From the NCBI GenBank assembly GCA_032629725.1, contig JAFEVB010000002.1, positions 806,001-870,000 on the forward strand: 64,000 nucleotides of DNA, in the 5' to 3' direction. Position numbers and translations under genes: made by a program. Below are positions 33,755 to 45,091 of the stretch, piece by piece (the stretch's first letter is position 1; every line of letters begins with the position of its first letter). Source of the DNA: Gremmenia infestans. Lineage: Eukaryota > Ascomycota > Leotiomycetes > Helotiales > Hamatocanthoscyphaceae. The notes beneath the pieces are model-generated. The model was not told the origin of the DNA, did not search any database, and saw nothing but the letters and a program-made list of their open reading frames with translations.

Positions 33755-35371
33755 ATGGAGGACTCAAATGATTCCAAGTCATGGCTCCCCAAAATGTTCC
33801 GCTCCAAAAACTCGACACCATCAATTACCCCTCCAAACGAGCATTCATCCCTCCTACCCAAACCTAGTGATCCCCAATCTATACCCTCTGAAGGCGAAAC
33901 CTACGAAGTCGAAGATGATACCTCACCCACAAAACAATGGCTGTCCGAATTCCTCCTCTTACTCCGAGGCTCACTTCCCGTTGTCCTTGCATATACATTA
34001 CAAAACTCCCTACAAACCATATCCGTCTTGATCGTCGGGAGGTTAAGTCCTGAAGCATTGGCTACCGCAGCGTTCAGCTACATGTTTGCCATGTCAACGG
34101 CGTGGCTCATTGCCCTGGGAGGATCAACCGCTCTCGATACATTGGCATCTTCAACCTTCACGGGCAGCAAGAACCCACACGATCTGGGGGTCTTACTCCA
34201 GCGCGCGTTCATCGTGTTGACAGCTTTCTATGTCCCCGTAGCAATATTATGGGCTTGCTCAGCACCGGTGTTCAGACTCCTGGGACAAGAAGAATACATC
34301 TGTGTTGACAGCGCCAAGTTCCTGACTGCATTGATACCAGGTGGACTGGGATATGTCTACTTCGAAGCCATGAAGAAATACCTGCAAGCACAAGGTACAT
34401 CTCACCACGTCCTTCCCATAGACACCAGACTAACCTCCTTTCCAGAGATCATGCGCCCAGGAACATACGTCCTCCTCATAACGTCCCCCCTAAACGCTGG
34501 CCTGAACTACCTCTTCGTCTACACCTTCTCCTGGGGTCTGATCGGCGCCCCGCTCGCCACCGGCGTCTCCTACTGGCTCTCGTTCTTCCTTCTTGTGCTC
34601 TGGTCGCGCTTCATCGCCGGTTCGAGCTGTTGGGGCGGCTGGTCCCGCGCCTGCATCCAAAACATGGGTACATTTGCACGCCTAGCCATCCTAGGCGTCG
34701 TGCACGTTGGCACAGAATGGTGGGCCTTTGAAATCGTCGCCCTAGCTGCTGGACGACTGGGCACGATTCCGCTAGCGGCTCAGAGCGTGATCATGACGAC
34801 GGATCAGGTAATGAATACGATTCCCTTTGGCATCGGCGTTGCTGCTTCTGCTCGTGTGGGAAATCTCCTTGGGGCAAGGAACGCGAAGGGTGCTGCGAGA
34901 GCTGCGAATGTGGCGGCTTGGTTGAGTATGGTGATGGGTTTGATTGTGCTTATAATTTTGATGGCTGTGAAGGATTTCTATGCAAAGGTCTTCAATGATG
35001 ACGTTGACGTTGTTAAGCTGACGGCAGATGTTATGCCTTACGTTGCCCTGTTCCAGATTGCAGATGGGTTGAATGGGTCTTGTGGAGGTAGTCTCCGGGG
35101 CATGGGAAGACAGCATATTGGTGCTGCAGTCAATATTGTTAGTTATTATATGGGCGCCTTGCCCCTAGGGATCTGGCTGGCGTTCCATGGATGGGGTTTG
35201 GCCGGTTTGTGGGTTGGTCAGTGCATTGCGTTGTATCTTGTGGGAGCTATTGAGTGGATTATTGTTGCATGGAGTGATTGGGAGTATCAGGTTCTGATGG
35301 CGTTCAAGAGAATGGACCACGGAGAGAGGGCTGAGGCTGGAGAATATGGAGAAGTTGGAGAAGGGGTTTAG
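33755..35371 (+). CDS. MATE-family multidrug/toxin efflux transporter
   Basis: Exons 33755-34394 and 34446-35371; 521 residues after removing a 51 bp intron. That intron (GTACAT...GACTAAC...TTCCAG) is a multiple of three and free of stops, so an unspliced reading frame of 538 residues also exists; removal restores LQAQEIMRPGTYVLL, the family sequence. An acidic N-terminal tail of ~75 residues is followed by twelve predicted helices in two MatE repeats (LLLLRGSLPVVLAYTLQNSL; IGRLSPEALATAAFSYM-type segment; and FARLAILGVVHVGTEWW in the second half). Proton- or sodium-coupled export of organic cations is the family role (yeast Erc1 type). Position next to the secreted polyamine enzymes suggests amines as possible substrates, which is inference. 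Confidence 0.9.
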   Translation: MEDSNDSKSWLPKMFRSKNSTPSITPPNEHSSLLPKPSDPQSIPSEGETYEVEDDTSPTKQWLSEFLLLLRGSLPVVLAYTLQNSLQTISVLIVGRLSPEALATAAFSYMFAMSTAWLIALGGSTALDTLASSTFTGSKNPHDLGVLLQRAFIVLTAFYVPVAILWACSAPVFRLLGQEEYICVDSAKFLTALIPGGLGYVYFEAMKKYLQAQGTSHHVLPIDTRLTSFPEIMRPGTYVLLITSPLNAGLNYLFVYTFSWGLIGAPLATGVSYWLSFFLLVLWSRFIAGSSCWGGWSRACIQNMGTFARLAILGVVHVGTEWWAFEIVALAAGRLGTIPLAAQSVIMTTDQVMNTIPFGIGVAASARVGNLLGARNAKGAARAANVAAWLSMVMGLIVLIILMAVKDFYAKVFNDDVDVVKLTADVMPYVALFQIADGLNGSCGGSLRGMGRQHIGAAVNIVSYYMGALPLGIWLAFHGWGLAGLWVGQCIALYLVGAIEWIIVAWSDWEYQVLMAFKRMDHGERAEAGEYGEVGEGV

Positions 35372-36896
35372 TCATCTTGAAGCCCGAGTTCGAAGATGAC
35401 GAAGATGAGAGGCAGCCAGGGGGCTCTATAACCAGCCGGTCAGCCTTCTTTTGGACCAATATCCAATGTCTCATATTCGTTTTGTTCACACAACAACAGA
35501 TTCCGGGATTTCTTGAACTTTGATTCTGATCTTTCCAAGTATTTTCGATTCAACTAATGAAAGAAAAGCAGGGAATAGAGTAGCACATGATTGCAAGCCA
35601 ATCACGGAGGAAAGGAAAAGCCGTAGTACTACCGCAGTGCTGTAGTTGGCTCCGGAGTTTGAAACGACGTGCAACAAAATCTTCCATTACCAGATTGAGA
35701 AATCACGAGACAGCCAGATATAAACTCACTGCAAATGCAAAAAGCTAGGTCTCTACGAACTTGACCTGTGTCATTCTATTCTTACATCTCCGATATAAAT
35801 GTACAAGCCCAGCAGCTTCCACCACAGCCACTGCAATTACGTTACCGCAGAGACTAGACCAGGAGACTCACAACCACTAGAACCAAAGGTAGAAATGGAA
35901 CGCGAGTCCAGCAGGTTCAACCTCTGTTTGCTATTTTACAAGACAATCAGCAATCTGCCTAATCAGCGCAGAATATGAAAATGTCTTTATCCCATCATCT
36001 ATACAGTACTAAGTATGCCGACTTTTGAGACATCCGGGGGAATGCCGATCTCCTGCTTCGTAAACCACTGCTCTGAATCGCTTTGTCTTTGGCTGTAGAC
36101 TAAGCATGGTCTAATTTGGGCTCAGTACTACGGAGTATACCTCGTCTTCATACTTCTTTGTCTCATCTCATGTCTTACCATCGTATCGTAGATGTTTCGT
36201 TCTGAAAGTGAGGGGGAATTGTTTGTCTTCCAGATTGTGTAACATTCCTTCAGAGGTGAATCCGATATCATCACTAGTTCTCAGCTTCTGAGAAGAAAAT
36301 AGTCAAGTCACGGCTATTTGCTTGACGGATGACGGGTTCTTACTTCAGAATCTCCAAGTCTGGACGCTCGCCTCTATTTATTGTTTCAGACTCTGCACAT
36401 GAACTATTCGGGTTCTCTTAAGTCGATTTATCAATTTTTCAAGTTGGCTTAAGGGAGCCCATCAAGCCCATCTATCCCTGTTTGTTTGTGCACTACGATA
36501 CGTCAGATGAGGATTTCTCGAACTTTGAAAGTACTTTTCTATTACTTTTGCTCTTATTTCCATAAGGACGACTTTAATCAGCCATGTTAAAAATTTATAG
36601 GACTATAAGTATAAGGTGAAATATTATATACACGATATTTTTTGTTAGAGGACTTACTATATGTACCTGCTGCGCTCTGCACCAAGCATACACGTTTTAG
36701 CGCCTTGGCACTTATCAGCGACATGAAACAAGTGCATGTTTTCTAGGTGCTGCATTCCGTAATATTAATTAGCCCCATTTGAGCAACTGTTTAATATTGA
36801 ATCGTTGATTTAGAATCGTCCTTTTTCCCCATTGAAAGACCAGCTTCATAAGCTCAGCCTGGGTCTCCCCCCTATAGTATTCTCGAACCTTGCACA
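35372..36896. other. AT-rich intergenic region of 1.5 kb
   Basis: No supported gene. AT content rises at about 36540-36820. The region should hold the RBR ligase promoter. Confidence 0.45.
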
Positions 36897-38288
36897 ATGG
36901 ATACCTACGACATCCTAGACGAAGAGACCGCCAACTTGATTCTCCAACTCCAGATATCCGATGGTCTCGAACTTTACGAGACCTTTGAGGGCAAAGGAAA
37001 ACATCGAGAAGATGATCTTTCGGACGCTCAATTGGCCCTTCAAATTTACACCGAAGACTTGAAGCGCCATGCTACAATTGCCTCAGATAGGCAGATGACT
37101 AAAAGCATTGCTCGAGCATGCCAGTCCGATGAAGAAATCCTGATCGCAACTCAGTCCCAAGAACAAGGCGCAGCCAGTGACCGAGAGACTGCATTCAGAT
37201 TGGGCGGAGTTGCACAGCATACTCTAATTGAGCCGTGGACAGTAGGATCAGAGTTCTTGAATGACGAGACGCTTGAGAAGCTGAAAGCTCTGTATATTTG
37301 TGCACCTGTCGAGGACCCAAATACTCGTGGCCAGAAATACCTCGAAAACGGAGACTCAACGCCCGAGTCTTCCGGCTGGGCTGCCTCACGGAAGGTCACA
37401 AGTAAGCAATCAAACGTTCAATGTACCGCCTGCCAGGATGACTTTCGGTTTTACGATACAGCCCGCGCTCCCTGCGGCCACGAATACTGCCGCACTTGCC
37501 TCAAGGATCTCTTCCGTGCCTCAATCACCGATGACTCGCTGTTCCCCCCGAAATGTTGCCGCCAAACAATTCCTGCCGGCTCTGTCCGTATTCATCTCAC
37601 GGGAGATTTAGTTCGACAATATGAAGCGAAGAAGATCGAGTACGAGACTACGGATCGTACATACTGCTCCAATATTCTCTGCTCTGCTTTCATCCGCGTT
37701 GAGAACATTCAAAATGAGAGGGCGACTTGCCGGGTTTGCACAGAAGTCACTTGCACGATGTGTAAAGGAAAAGCCCACAGGGGAGACTGTCCCGCTGATA
37801 CTGCACTGCAGCTCGTGCTCGACACCGCAAATGAAAACGGTTGGCAACGCTGCTATGGCTGCCGGAGACTCGTCGAGCTTGACATCGGCTGTAACCATAT
37901 CACGTATGTCTATCTCACAGCGATTTTCTAGTGTCAATAGATAGCTGACTTTACTAGGTGCCCTTGTGGATCTGAATTCTGCTATGTTTGTGCTGGACGC
38001 TGGAAGACTTGTTTGTGTCCGCAGTGGACTGAGGATAGACTACTCGAAAGAGCAAACCAAGTCGTTGCTCGTCAGCCTGTGAGAGCTGATCTACCGCAAC
38101 AAATTGCTAGGGTTGCGGCTGTAGCGGAAAATCTTAGAACGAGGCATAATTGTGATCATGAGCAGTGGAGATATGCTCGAGGCCAGGCTCAATGCGAGGA
38201 GTGCTATCATACATTGCCTTCTTACATTTTCGAATGTCGCCAATGTAATATACAGGCTTGTAATCGATGCAGGAGGAACAGGTTGTAG
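36897..38288 (+). CDS. RBR-type E3 ubiquitin ligase (RING1-IBR-RING2)
   Basis: Exons 36897-37903 and 37958-38288; 445 residues. RING1 is at C176-about C221 (CTACQDDFRFYDTARAPCGHEYCRTCL), IBR at about C257-C298 (CSNILC...CRVCTEVTCTMC...HRGDC) and RING2 at about 319-350 (CYGC...GCNHITCPCGSEFCYVC). C332 in GCNH is the expected thioester cysteine, as in HHARI and Parkin. A cysteine-rich segment follows RING2 (CDHEQWRYARGQAQCEEC and CRQCNIQACNRC), which looks like an additional zinc-binding module. The N-terminal 170 residues are acidic and helical (LQLQISDGLELYETFEGKGK), a region shared by lineage-expanded fungal RBR proteins. The substrate is unknown. The intron falls within RING2, right after the catalytic site. 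Confidence 0.92.
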
Positions 38289-38772
38289 AGTGTAAGGTGT
38301 GGACTATTGTAGAGGAAAAGTGGTGGATGTTTTGGGTACCCCTATCAATGATTTTGGCATAAGTTCGTTGTGAGTAGTGGTTTTTTGTAACTGACTTTTC
38401 TGAACTATCTCGACTTCGAGAACGATCTAATCACATAGCCAATGTTTCCAAATGGAGTAACAAAGCAATTCGCTCTCCCTTATCACATTGACATTGACAT
38501 ATGAATGTTCGGTCCTTGCCATTGCCAGGCATCGTGGTTTATTCGTGCCTGTTCCTGGAGGTGCTCTGTGTCTTGCTGAAATTCAACCCTTCAATGCCGA
38601 CACCATATTCCTCCCAACAGCTTGCAATGAATGTCTCCGACGTAGGGATTTCCCCAGTGTGTTGTAACTGTCCTGCCTATACAGTCCTTCATTTCCCCGT
38701 CCTTGTTGCTTCTGCTCTCCACCAAAGGAAGCCCCTAAAATCGCGAACCAGTCCATCAATTATCCCTGTGTC
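38289..38772. other. Convergent intergenic region
   Basis: Between the 3' ends of the RBR ligase and the DUF2462 gene. Nothing supported. Confidence 0.4.
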
Positions 38773-39155
38773 TCAACCAAACTTCTTCGAACCTCCCTTC
38801 GGAAGCTCCCCCTCCTTGGTGTCCTTGTTCTTCTTCCCGCCCTTGAGCAACTCCAGATGACCCGCTTTCGCTCCCAATGTTCGCTCAGTCATCGCCGTCA
38901 AGCCTGCCGAATGTTTCTTCAATTTCAATACATCAGTGAATTGTCCCATCTAGTCTGAGATTCGTTCTAAAAATAGGAAGGTGGTCCATTATAAGGCGTT
39001 TAGCATACCTTGGTCATTTTCGCATTCCGGACAAGCACTTGTTTCCTCGGTGCTATCGTTCTCGCGCCTTTCTTGGGCCCCAAAGCTGTTTGCCGGCGGC
39101 CAGTGGATTTCGCCGTAGGGGCGGTGGATTTGCCCTTGATTGCGCCTTGTGCCAT
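38773..39155 (-). CDS. Small basic DUF2462 (L10K / UPF0390-like) protein
   Basis: Two exons on the minus strand, 39009-39155 and 38773-38916, joined across a 92 bp intron; 96 residues. Exon 1 gives MAQGAIKGKSTAPTAKSTG and ends RNAKMTK; exon 2 continues KHSAGLTAMTERTLGAKAG and ends GGSKKFG. It is highly Lys-rich with the AKxxHSAGLTxxTExxLGxxxGHLE pattern of the eukaryotic DUF2462 family (mammalian L10K, a small nucleolar/ribosome-associated protein). A molecular role has not been firmly defined. The single long frame that begins 46 codons upstream is probably leader sequence, since family members start at MAQG. Confidence 0.87.
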
Positions 39156-40207
39156 TTTTGCTGTATGGGTGGTTGAGTCGAGTTGAAATGGATATTTGCG
39201 GGTGAAGATATTTCGCTTGACCCCACGTTTAGTGCCCGGCGCTAGTGATCTTTCTGCCAAGCAGGTGGAGGTGGAGGTGTACCGGACCACCACTGGTACT
39301 TTGACGTTCGACTTCGACTTTTGTTTCGTACCTACGAGTACTCCCTTCGAAAGAGAAGGGCGGCAGAAGGGTAATCTGAGTATGCTAGTGGCTAGAACGA
39401 GGGAAGAGATATGGATGAAAGAGCAAGAAGAGCGGAAAGAGAAATATGATTGATTTATGCGCGACTTTATATAGAAAGCTTGATCACAGAGTCACTTCGT
39501 ACAACGGATTTAAGTTTGTGAAGTCGATTTCTAATAGAGGATGGTACTAGCATAGCATCAATTACAATTATGCCAAAAAGCGGCAGGGAGAAAAGGTGGT
39601 AAAAGCCGAGTGAGGCTATTCATAGCTAATTAACCTGTAATTCTACTACAAGTATTCATATTTATCCTTTTTCTTACCCAATAACACTGCCTTCAATTTG
39701 GGCGTGATTCAGATGAACGCTGATGCAAATACGAAGCAGCAAGTCGAAGTCGGCGATGTTACTTGCTTACTATACAAGTATTATTACTCCTTGACATGCG
39801 AGGCCGCGTAACGCACAGCCTTCAACGGACAACAGGAAAGCCATTTTCCGTGCTCGCAATACAGCACAGCATTTTTAAGCCCAGTAACTATTGCAAAGGT
39901 AGGCCAATTTCTTCAATTATATCAGCATTTTGCAGGTATAAACTTTCTTGACTACTATAGCAGTACGCTACCGCCCGCCATACAAGTTTCCTGTTTCTTG
40001 GCATGAGTGAGCACTGTCTCGAGTTTGAAGCACGGCGATCCTTCGTCCCCTTTTACCTCAGCCGCAACAATGTGATTATCCGATAATATAGTATATTATA
40101 ATTCCTATAACTACCTACGCTAGACTTTGCGATTGTGCTGGCACATTCGTGGTACAGCAGTAACTCCTAATCGCCGGAAAGCCTCGCGACGACTTCTACC
40201 CCCCGAG
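39156..40207. other. Divergent intergenic region
   Basis: About 1 kb between the DUF2462 gene (minus) and the MFS gene (plus). A plus-strand open frame at 39196-39453 overlaps the DUF2462 leader and has no recognised domain. Confidence 0.4.
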
Positions 40208-42001
40208 ATGGCTACCCACGATCTTTTGTCGACTGAACACACTCCAGATATCTCTGGCCTCCCAATTATTTCACGAAAGACGTATTTTTTGCATGGACAG
40301 CCTAAATGGGCGCGACCACGCCTCTCCTTTAAGATCCGCCAAACACGCTCCCCTCGAGTAGTAACCGGTGTCATCTTTACAACAATCTTCGTGATGGCTT
40401 TCGGCGGTAACCTTATGGCGGTGCCCGGGTTACGCTTATGGGAAGATATCATATGCCATCATTACTACAACGATATACAAGGGGAGGATCACATTGGATT
40501 TGACGGGCATATCGATGAAGGGCTGTGTAAAGAGGATCAGGTTCAGAACCAGCTGAATATATTTATTGGGGTGCTTGCGTTTCTGACACCGATACCAAGT
40601 ACGTTGTCTGATAAGGAGTGTTGAGTGGTGCTGATTGTGGTTTGGATAGGTCTATTGACAACAATTCCGTATGGGCTCCTCGCTGATAGGATTGGACGAA
40701 AGCCCGTTTTTGCGCTTGCAATGGTTGGAATACTGTTAGGAGGGTGCTACAACATGTTGGTTATGAGCTTGTGGAGGATTTTGCCAATTCAGTTGCTATG
40801 GTTCTCACCAATTTTCACTTTGATAGGGGGAGGTTCAGCTTTAACCTCAATGATGTTTTATGCAATTGGCTGTGATATTACTACAGAGGCAGACAGGTAA
40901 GCAATCCTTTAGCACGCCCTCGAACTAACATGCTGACGAACCTCAAGGACAAACCTATTTTTAATTGGGCATGGCGCAGGTCTCTTAGGGGGACTGATAG
41001 CACCTACTGTCGCGGGCGTTCTCATGGCCATAAGTCCCTGGATAGCTATGATCTTAGGGATGATCATCCTAGCAATCGGAAGCTCCTTGGTCGTCTTCAT
41101 TCCGGAAACTCTCCATCTTCGACTTTCAGCACCAGGAACTCTTGTCGAGGCTTCTCAGGCCGAAAGAGATATATCCCCAACCAGGAAGACGGATAAGTCA
41201 CACTCATACTTCGCATCTGTCAAGTCTCAGTTTGCGGATGGTTTGAACAACATATCTAGCTCAACTGCAATTCTGCACTCGCTCCCGGTAGTACTCCTTC
41301 TTCTCACCTTTGTATCACATTCCTTTGCGTCAGTCGGAGACGATATTTCGCTTCGATATATATCCAAGCGATTTCAATGGAAACTACAGGAGACGTCATT
41401 CTTACTTTCACTTCGCGCTTCAATAAACTTAGCGCTTGTTCTTGTCATTATTCCGCTCCTCTCGAGCATTCTCATGCAACGCCTCGGATTCTCATCAAAA
41501 GGTAAGGATTTGTTCCTGGCACGGTTCTCGATCATTGTTCTGGTGATGGGAGCGCTCTTGATGGCTTCCAGTGAGACGATTGGACTTACCATCTTTGGCC
41601 TGATAGTCACAACTCTTGGAACTGGGTATTCAGCCTTTGCGAGATCCCTTATCACTACGCTGGTGGACCAGCAACACGTTGGTCGCCTTTTTGCAGCAGT
41701 ATCCGTCGTTGAGACATTGGGCTCGCTCGCAGCTGGCCCCTCACTGAACGCGTTGTACTCTGTTGGATTAAAGAAAGGCGGATCTTGGATTGGCCTTCCG
41801 TTCTACTGCGTCGCTGTTATATGTTCTATCGCTGGTGTATGCGTATGGTCATTCGGGATATTAACGAGAAAGCAGCGGCGACGACAAGAGATGGGCTTTG
41901 GGGAGGAGTACGGCGACGATTATGCAGATGCACAATCACTATTTGGAGATCTAGACGTTCTGGAGCTAGACCACGCTGATGGAGGAAGAATAAGGATATA
42001 G
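40208..42001 (+). CDS. Major facilitator superfamily transporter
   Basis: Exons 40208-40598, 40650-40896 and 40948-42001; 563 residues. The MFS motif A is YGLLADRIGRKP between helices 2 and 3, and about 12 hydrophobic segments are seen, from VVTGVIFTTIFVMAFGGNLM in exon 1 to FYCVAVICSIAGVCVWSFG near the end. A long, charged central loop (after PETLHLRL) and a hydrophilic, Asp-rich C-terminal tail flank the second half. An external loop between helices 1 and 2 with three Cys/His positions (CHHYYND, EGLCKED) is typical of a fungal subgroup of uncharacterised transporters. Substrate unknown. Confidence 0.9.
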
Positions 42002-42139
42002 ATTTGCATGGTTCGGAGTTTTGGACACCACGTAAAGGAAAGTGTATACCCATGCATCATAAGCATATATTGAATTATCAAAGAGCAATCTGCTACTATC
42101 CAATAGTCCTTTGCGGAAACAGAACGCACGGAATCGTTC
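42002..42139. other. Short convergent spacer
   Basis: Only 138 bp separate the stop codons of the MFS (plus) and SDR (minus) genes, so their 3' UTRs probably overlap. Confidence 0.5.
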
Positions 42140-43189
42140 CTATTTCTTCGTGGAAGCAGAGTCAACCTGTAAAATAGATCGATGTATCTTCAACTCTCCC
42201 TTGGCAGCTTTAAGCTCATAAGCACGCCTATACACACCAATCTCCTCCGAAAACAGCCTCCTCTTATCCTTCCACCCCGTCAACGACCTAACCTTCTCAC
42301 CCCCCACCCACTGCGAGAATCCCATCAACATACGCATGACATTGGTCGCCGGCCCCTCGCTATCATCTTTCCCCCATTTCACACCCCCGGGAATCCCATA
42401 CTCTTTCACCAACGCTGCGGCAATATCTTCCAGCGTCTCGTATTCAGTAGCAGAGATATCAAAACACTGCCCCGCCACCTCCTTCGGCCTAACAAGATAA
42501 TGCTCAGCAAGCGCCGCATAAGCATCCCCGCAATCATCGACATGCATAGCATGCAAGATCGTCTTCGGTTCTTCCCTGATCTCTAAGACCTCAGCTTTCA
42601 CAGCCTCTTCTGCAGTTATAAAGAAGAAGCCGTAGAACGATGAATCATGTCCGTACACATTCGTTGGCCTTAAAACAGCGGCGTCGAAAAAATCGGTGTG
42701 CTCGAAGGTCTTCAGACTGTACCGTGCGCGCTCTGCGGCGAAAGGCGGAGGTGCGATGGGCGTTTCTTCCGTGTGCGGTTCCAGGCCCGGCGAGTCGGCC
42801 AGGTAAGGAGACATGCCGTAGTCTTTACAGCCGCTGGTAAACAGCACCAACGGCCTTAATCCCTTGTCATTACTCGCTGTCGCAAGGGCGCGCAGCATGG
42901 AAATGATGGCTGTATAGTGCGGGAAATAGTTTGTTATATCTTCAGTGACACTGACCAGGACGTCGAAGACGACGTTGTCTTCTGCGAGCTTGGCGATGAA
43001 GGATGTGTCAGAGGGGGAGCCGAGGACGGGAATGCACTCTGCAGCTACGAGAGTTGGGATGGCGGATTCTTTGCGGATGAGGCCGTAGGTTCGCCAGCCT
43101 GCTCGGACGAAAGATCGCGTGACGGCGGACCCGATGTAACCATTTGCTCCTGTTACCAGGACAGTATTGGGCTTGAAAGAGGGGCTCAT
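42140..43189 (-). CDS. NAD(P)-dependent epimerase/dehydratase (extended or atypical SDR)
   Basis: Single exon, 349 residues. The N-terminal Rossmann fold starts NTVLVTGANGYIGSAVTRSF (glycine motif G-x-x-G-x-x-G at about 14-20). LFTSGCKDYG (the strand-5 Ser region), PTNVYGHDSSFYGFF and HVDDCGDAYAALAEHY are typical of extended SDRs acting on nucleotide-sugar or small carbonyl substrates. The classical Y-x-x-x-K active site is not unambiguous (RYSLK is the best candidate), so an atypical SDR is possible. Cytosolic; reaction unknown. It shares a divergent upstream region with no plus-strand gene and is convergent with the MFS transporter. Confidence 0.85.
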   Translation of the reverse strand: MSPSFKPNTVLVTGANGYIGSAVTRSFVRAGWRTYGLIRKESAIPTLVAAECIPVLGSPSDTSFIAKLAEDNVVFDVLVSVTEDITNYFPHYTAIISMLRALATASNDKGLRPLVLFTSGCKDYGMSPYLADSPGLEPHTEETPIAPPPFAAERARYSLKTFEHTDFFDAAVLRPTNVYGHDSSFYGFFFITAEEAVKAEVLEIREEPKTILHAMHVDDCGDAYAALAEHYLVRPKEVAGQCFDISATEYETLEDIAAALVKEYGIPGGVKWGKDDSEGPATNVMRMLMGFSQWVGGEKVRSLTGWKDKRRLFSEEIGVYRRAYELKAAKGELKIHRSILQVDSASTKK

Positions 43190-43939
43190 GATAACGAAAT
43201 GATTGTGAGAGAATGGATGAGGGAATGGTACTTGTAAATGGACGGTTTTCTCTCGGTGGGATGATTTTTTGGCGGTATATATGCCAAGAAGGGTATGACG
43301 ATCTAGTGGCTATTCCCAACTTCTGATTTCCAAGCAAGGGGTACACGTGATGGATTCGCAGCAGGGATATCGCAGAGATAAAGATGAATATGGGTAAGAA
43401 TTTGATAAATATAGGTGTATTAGGGGTTACTTAACTGAGGGTGCGTGGGAACTTCGGACATGAGAGTTGCTGCCCTACTTTGCATTTGGACAACACTTCA
43501 TCCACTGCTGTACAGTTCGCATCCTCTCAGCCGTAGAGTATACAAGCATAGATCGCGATATTCCGAAGACTTTAAAAATACATCTTGGATATCTTCAAAA
43601 ACCATAAGCAGGCGAGTTGTAGAAATGTGTATCAGTATTCAATCTACGCCGCAGAGGATGCCAGAAGGAAAACGAAAGAAGAAAAACAAGGCTCGTTGGA
43701 TGCAGCGCAAGTCCAGAACTCCCAAAACAAGAAAGCGACAACTGTAAAAAGTTGTGAGACCTTCAATCTTGATACTAACATAAGCACAATGAGTTACTTA
43801 CCTCCACTGTATGTCCTTCCATCCTATGCTCGCACGCAAAATCCCCGTAACTAATTCTCCAGAAAACAGTACCAAGAGTAACCACCATGTTACAATACAC
43901 AAGAGTTGGTCGGAGTATTTTGGTATGCCCAGCTCCAGC
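43190..43939. other. Intergenic region
   Basis: Contains the SDR promoter on its left side and the 3' flank of the orphan gene on its right. No supported gene. Confidence 0.4.
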
Positions 43940-45091
43940 TTATAGTTGAGCTCCAGCCACACGAGCCATAAGGTCCCTCTGCGCAGGCGTCAGTTGAGAC
44001 ATCGCTCTCTGTTTTATCTCCTCAGGCGTAAGTTGAGCAGTGTCAAGCATGTACTGCTGCTGCTCAGGTGTGAACGGTCCTTGAGCGACCTTCATAGTTG
44101 AGACTTTCAAGACTCCGGAATTGCTGGTCAGGCTGCTCCCCGGGGCTCTTACTTGTAGCCTTTGCTGGTGATTTGTTTGTTGTTCTGATAGTCGAATACG
44201 AAGTTCATCAATGGGGTTGCCAGCATTCTGCATGTTCGCCTTTCGGGTTTCTGGCCCAACGTAAAGGCCCCGGAGACTGTGTGAAATTGCCACCCGTCGG
44301 GAGATAGAGTCAAAGACCTTCTTCATATACCAGCTAGGACAGCCAAGAAGTTGCAGTTCCTGACCACCCTTCAACCATTCAAGCATTGTCACCTCGGCAA
44401 ATCTCTCACCAACAGGTCTCCGAGTGATCGTATCAGTGTCGTAGGGATCGAAAAAAGCAACGATTTCAAATTGTCTGTCCTTTGACCCTTTAGACACAAA
44501 ATTAGTTAATATTACTTCATTAGAACGTTATCTGGAGTAAAAAGGTGAAAGTTGGTGTACATTGAGAGTTCTAATTTTGTTGAAGTGCATGATTACAGGT
44601 AAATGTTTCGGAAGCAATAAATAAGTCTCTAAGACGACGATTATCTTACAATGTTTAAGAGCAGCATCCACAGTCGTCGTCAATCTGATGCGTTTGCCGC
44701 GATATAACGTCCGAACGGTCTCCAAATCCTCCGGCGTAACCTGGAAAATGTACCCAAACGTGCCCTGCTGACTTTGCTCCGTTGGAGTAGAGCCGTTAGC
44801 CCTGGCGTCGAAGCCATAGACAGGACGGATGTTTGGTTTCCCTACGGAACGTCAATAACGACGTGCGTAGATGCAGGAACACAAAAGCCTACCCGAGGAT
44901 TGTATATGCCACTCCCAGCCGTTTAGCCATCCGACCCCTCCCATAGTAGCGTTGGGGAACTCCTTCTGAAACTTCGTCCAGCTATAGTACCGGTCGTACA
45001 CAAACAAATGGACATACTTGTTTTGACCATTCGTGCCATACTCGGCGCGATGCTTCTCTCCGAGAAAATTCTCCAATTGAAGGGCACTCAT
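43940..45091 (-). CDS. Conserved-looking orphan protein, three exons
   Basis: Not recognised. Exons on the minus strand 44893-45091, 44650-44841 and 43940-44487 join in frame (junctions QSSG-KPNIRP and LKHW-SKDRQFE) to 312 residues. The N-terminal part reads as a compact alpha/beta domain (KYVHLFVYDRYYSWTKF, GGVGWLNGWEWHIQ), the middle is ordered (GYIFQVTPEDLETVRTLY, RQFEIVAFFDPYDTDTI, GERFAEVTMLEWLKGGQEL), and the C-terminal ~90 residues are Gln-rich with two similar helices (FTPEQQQYMLDTAQLTPEE and MSQLTPAQRDLMARVAG). No signal peptide or membrane helix. Good splice signals at both introns (GTAGGC...CCGTAG and GTAAGA...TAAAG) and frame continuity support a real gene. Confidence 0.72.

Noticed and set aside
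39196..39453. Plus-strand 85-codon frame next to the DUF2462 gene
   Set aside because: Overlaps the DUF2462 leader in antisense, lacks any recognised motif and has no upstream context of a fungal gene.
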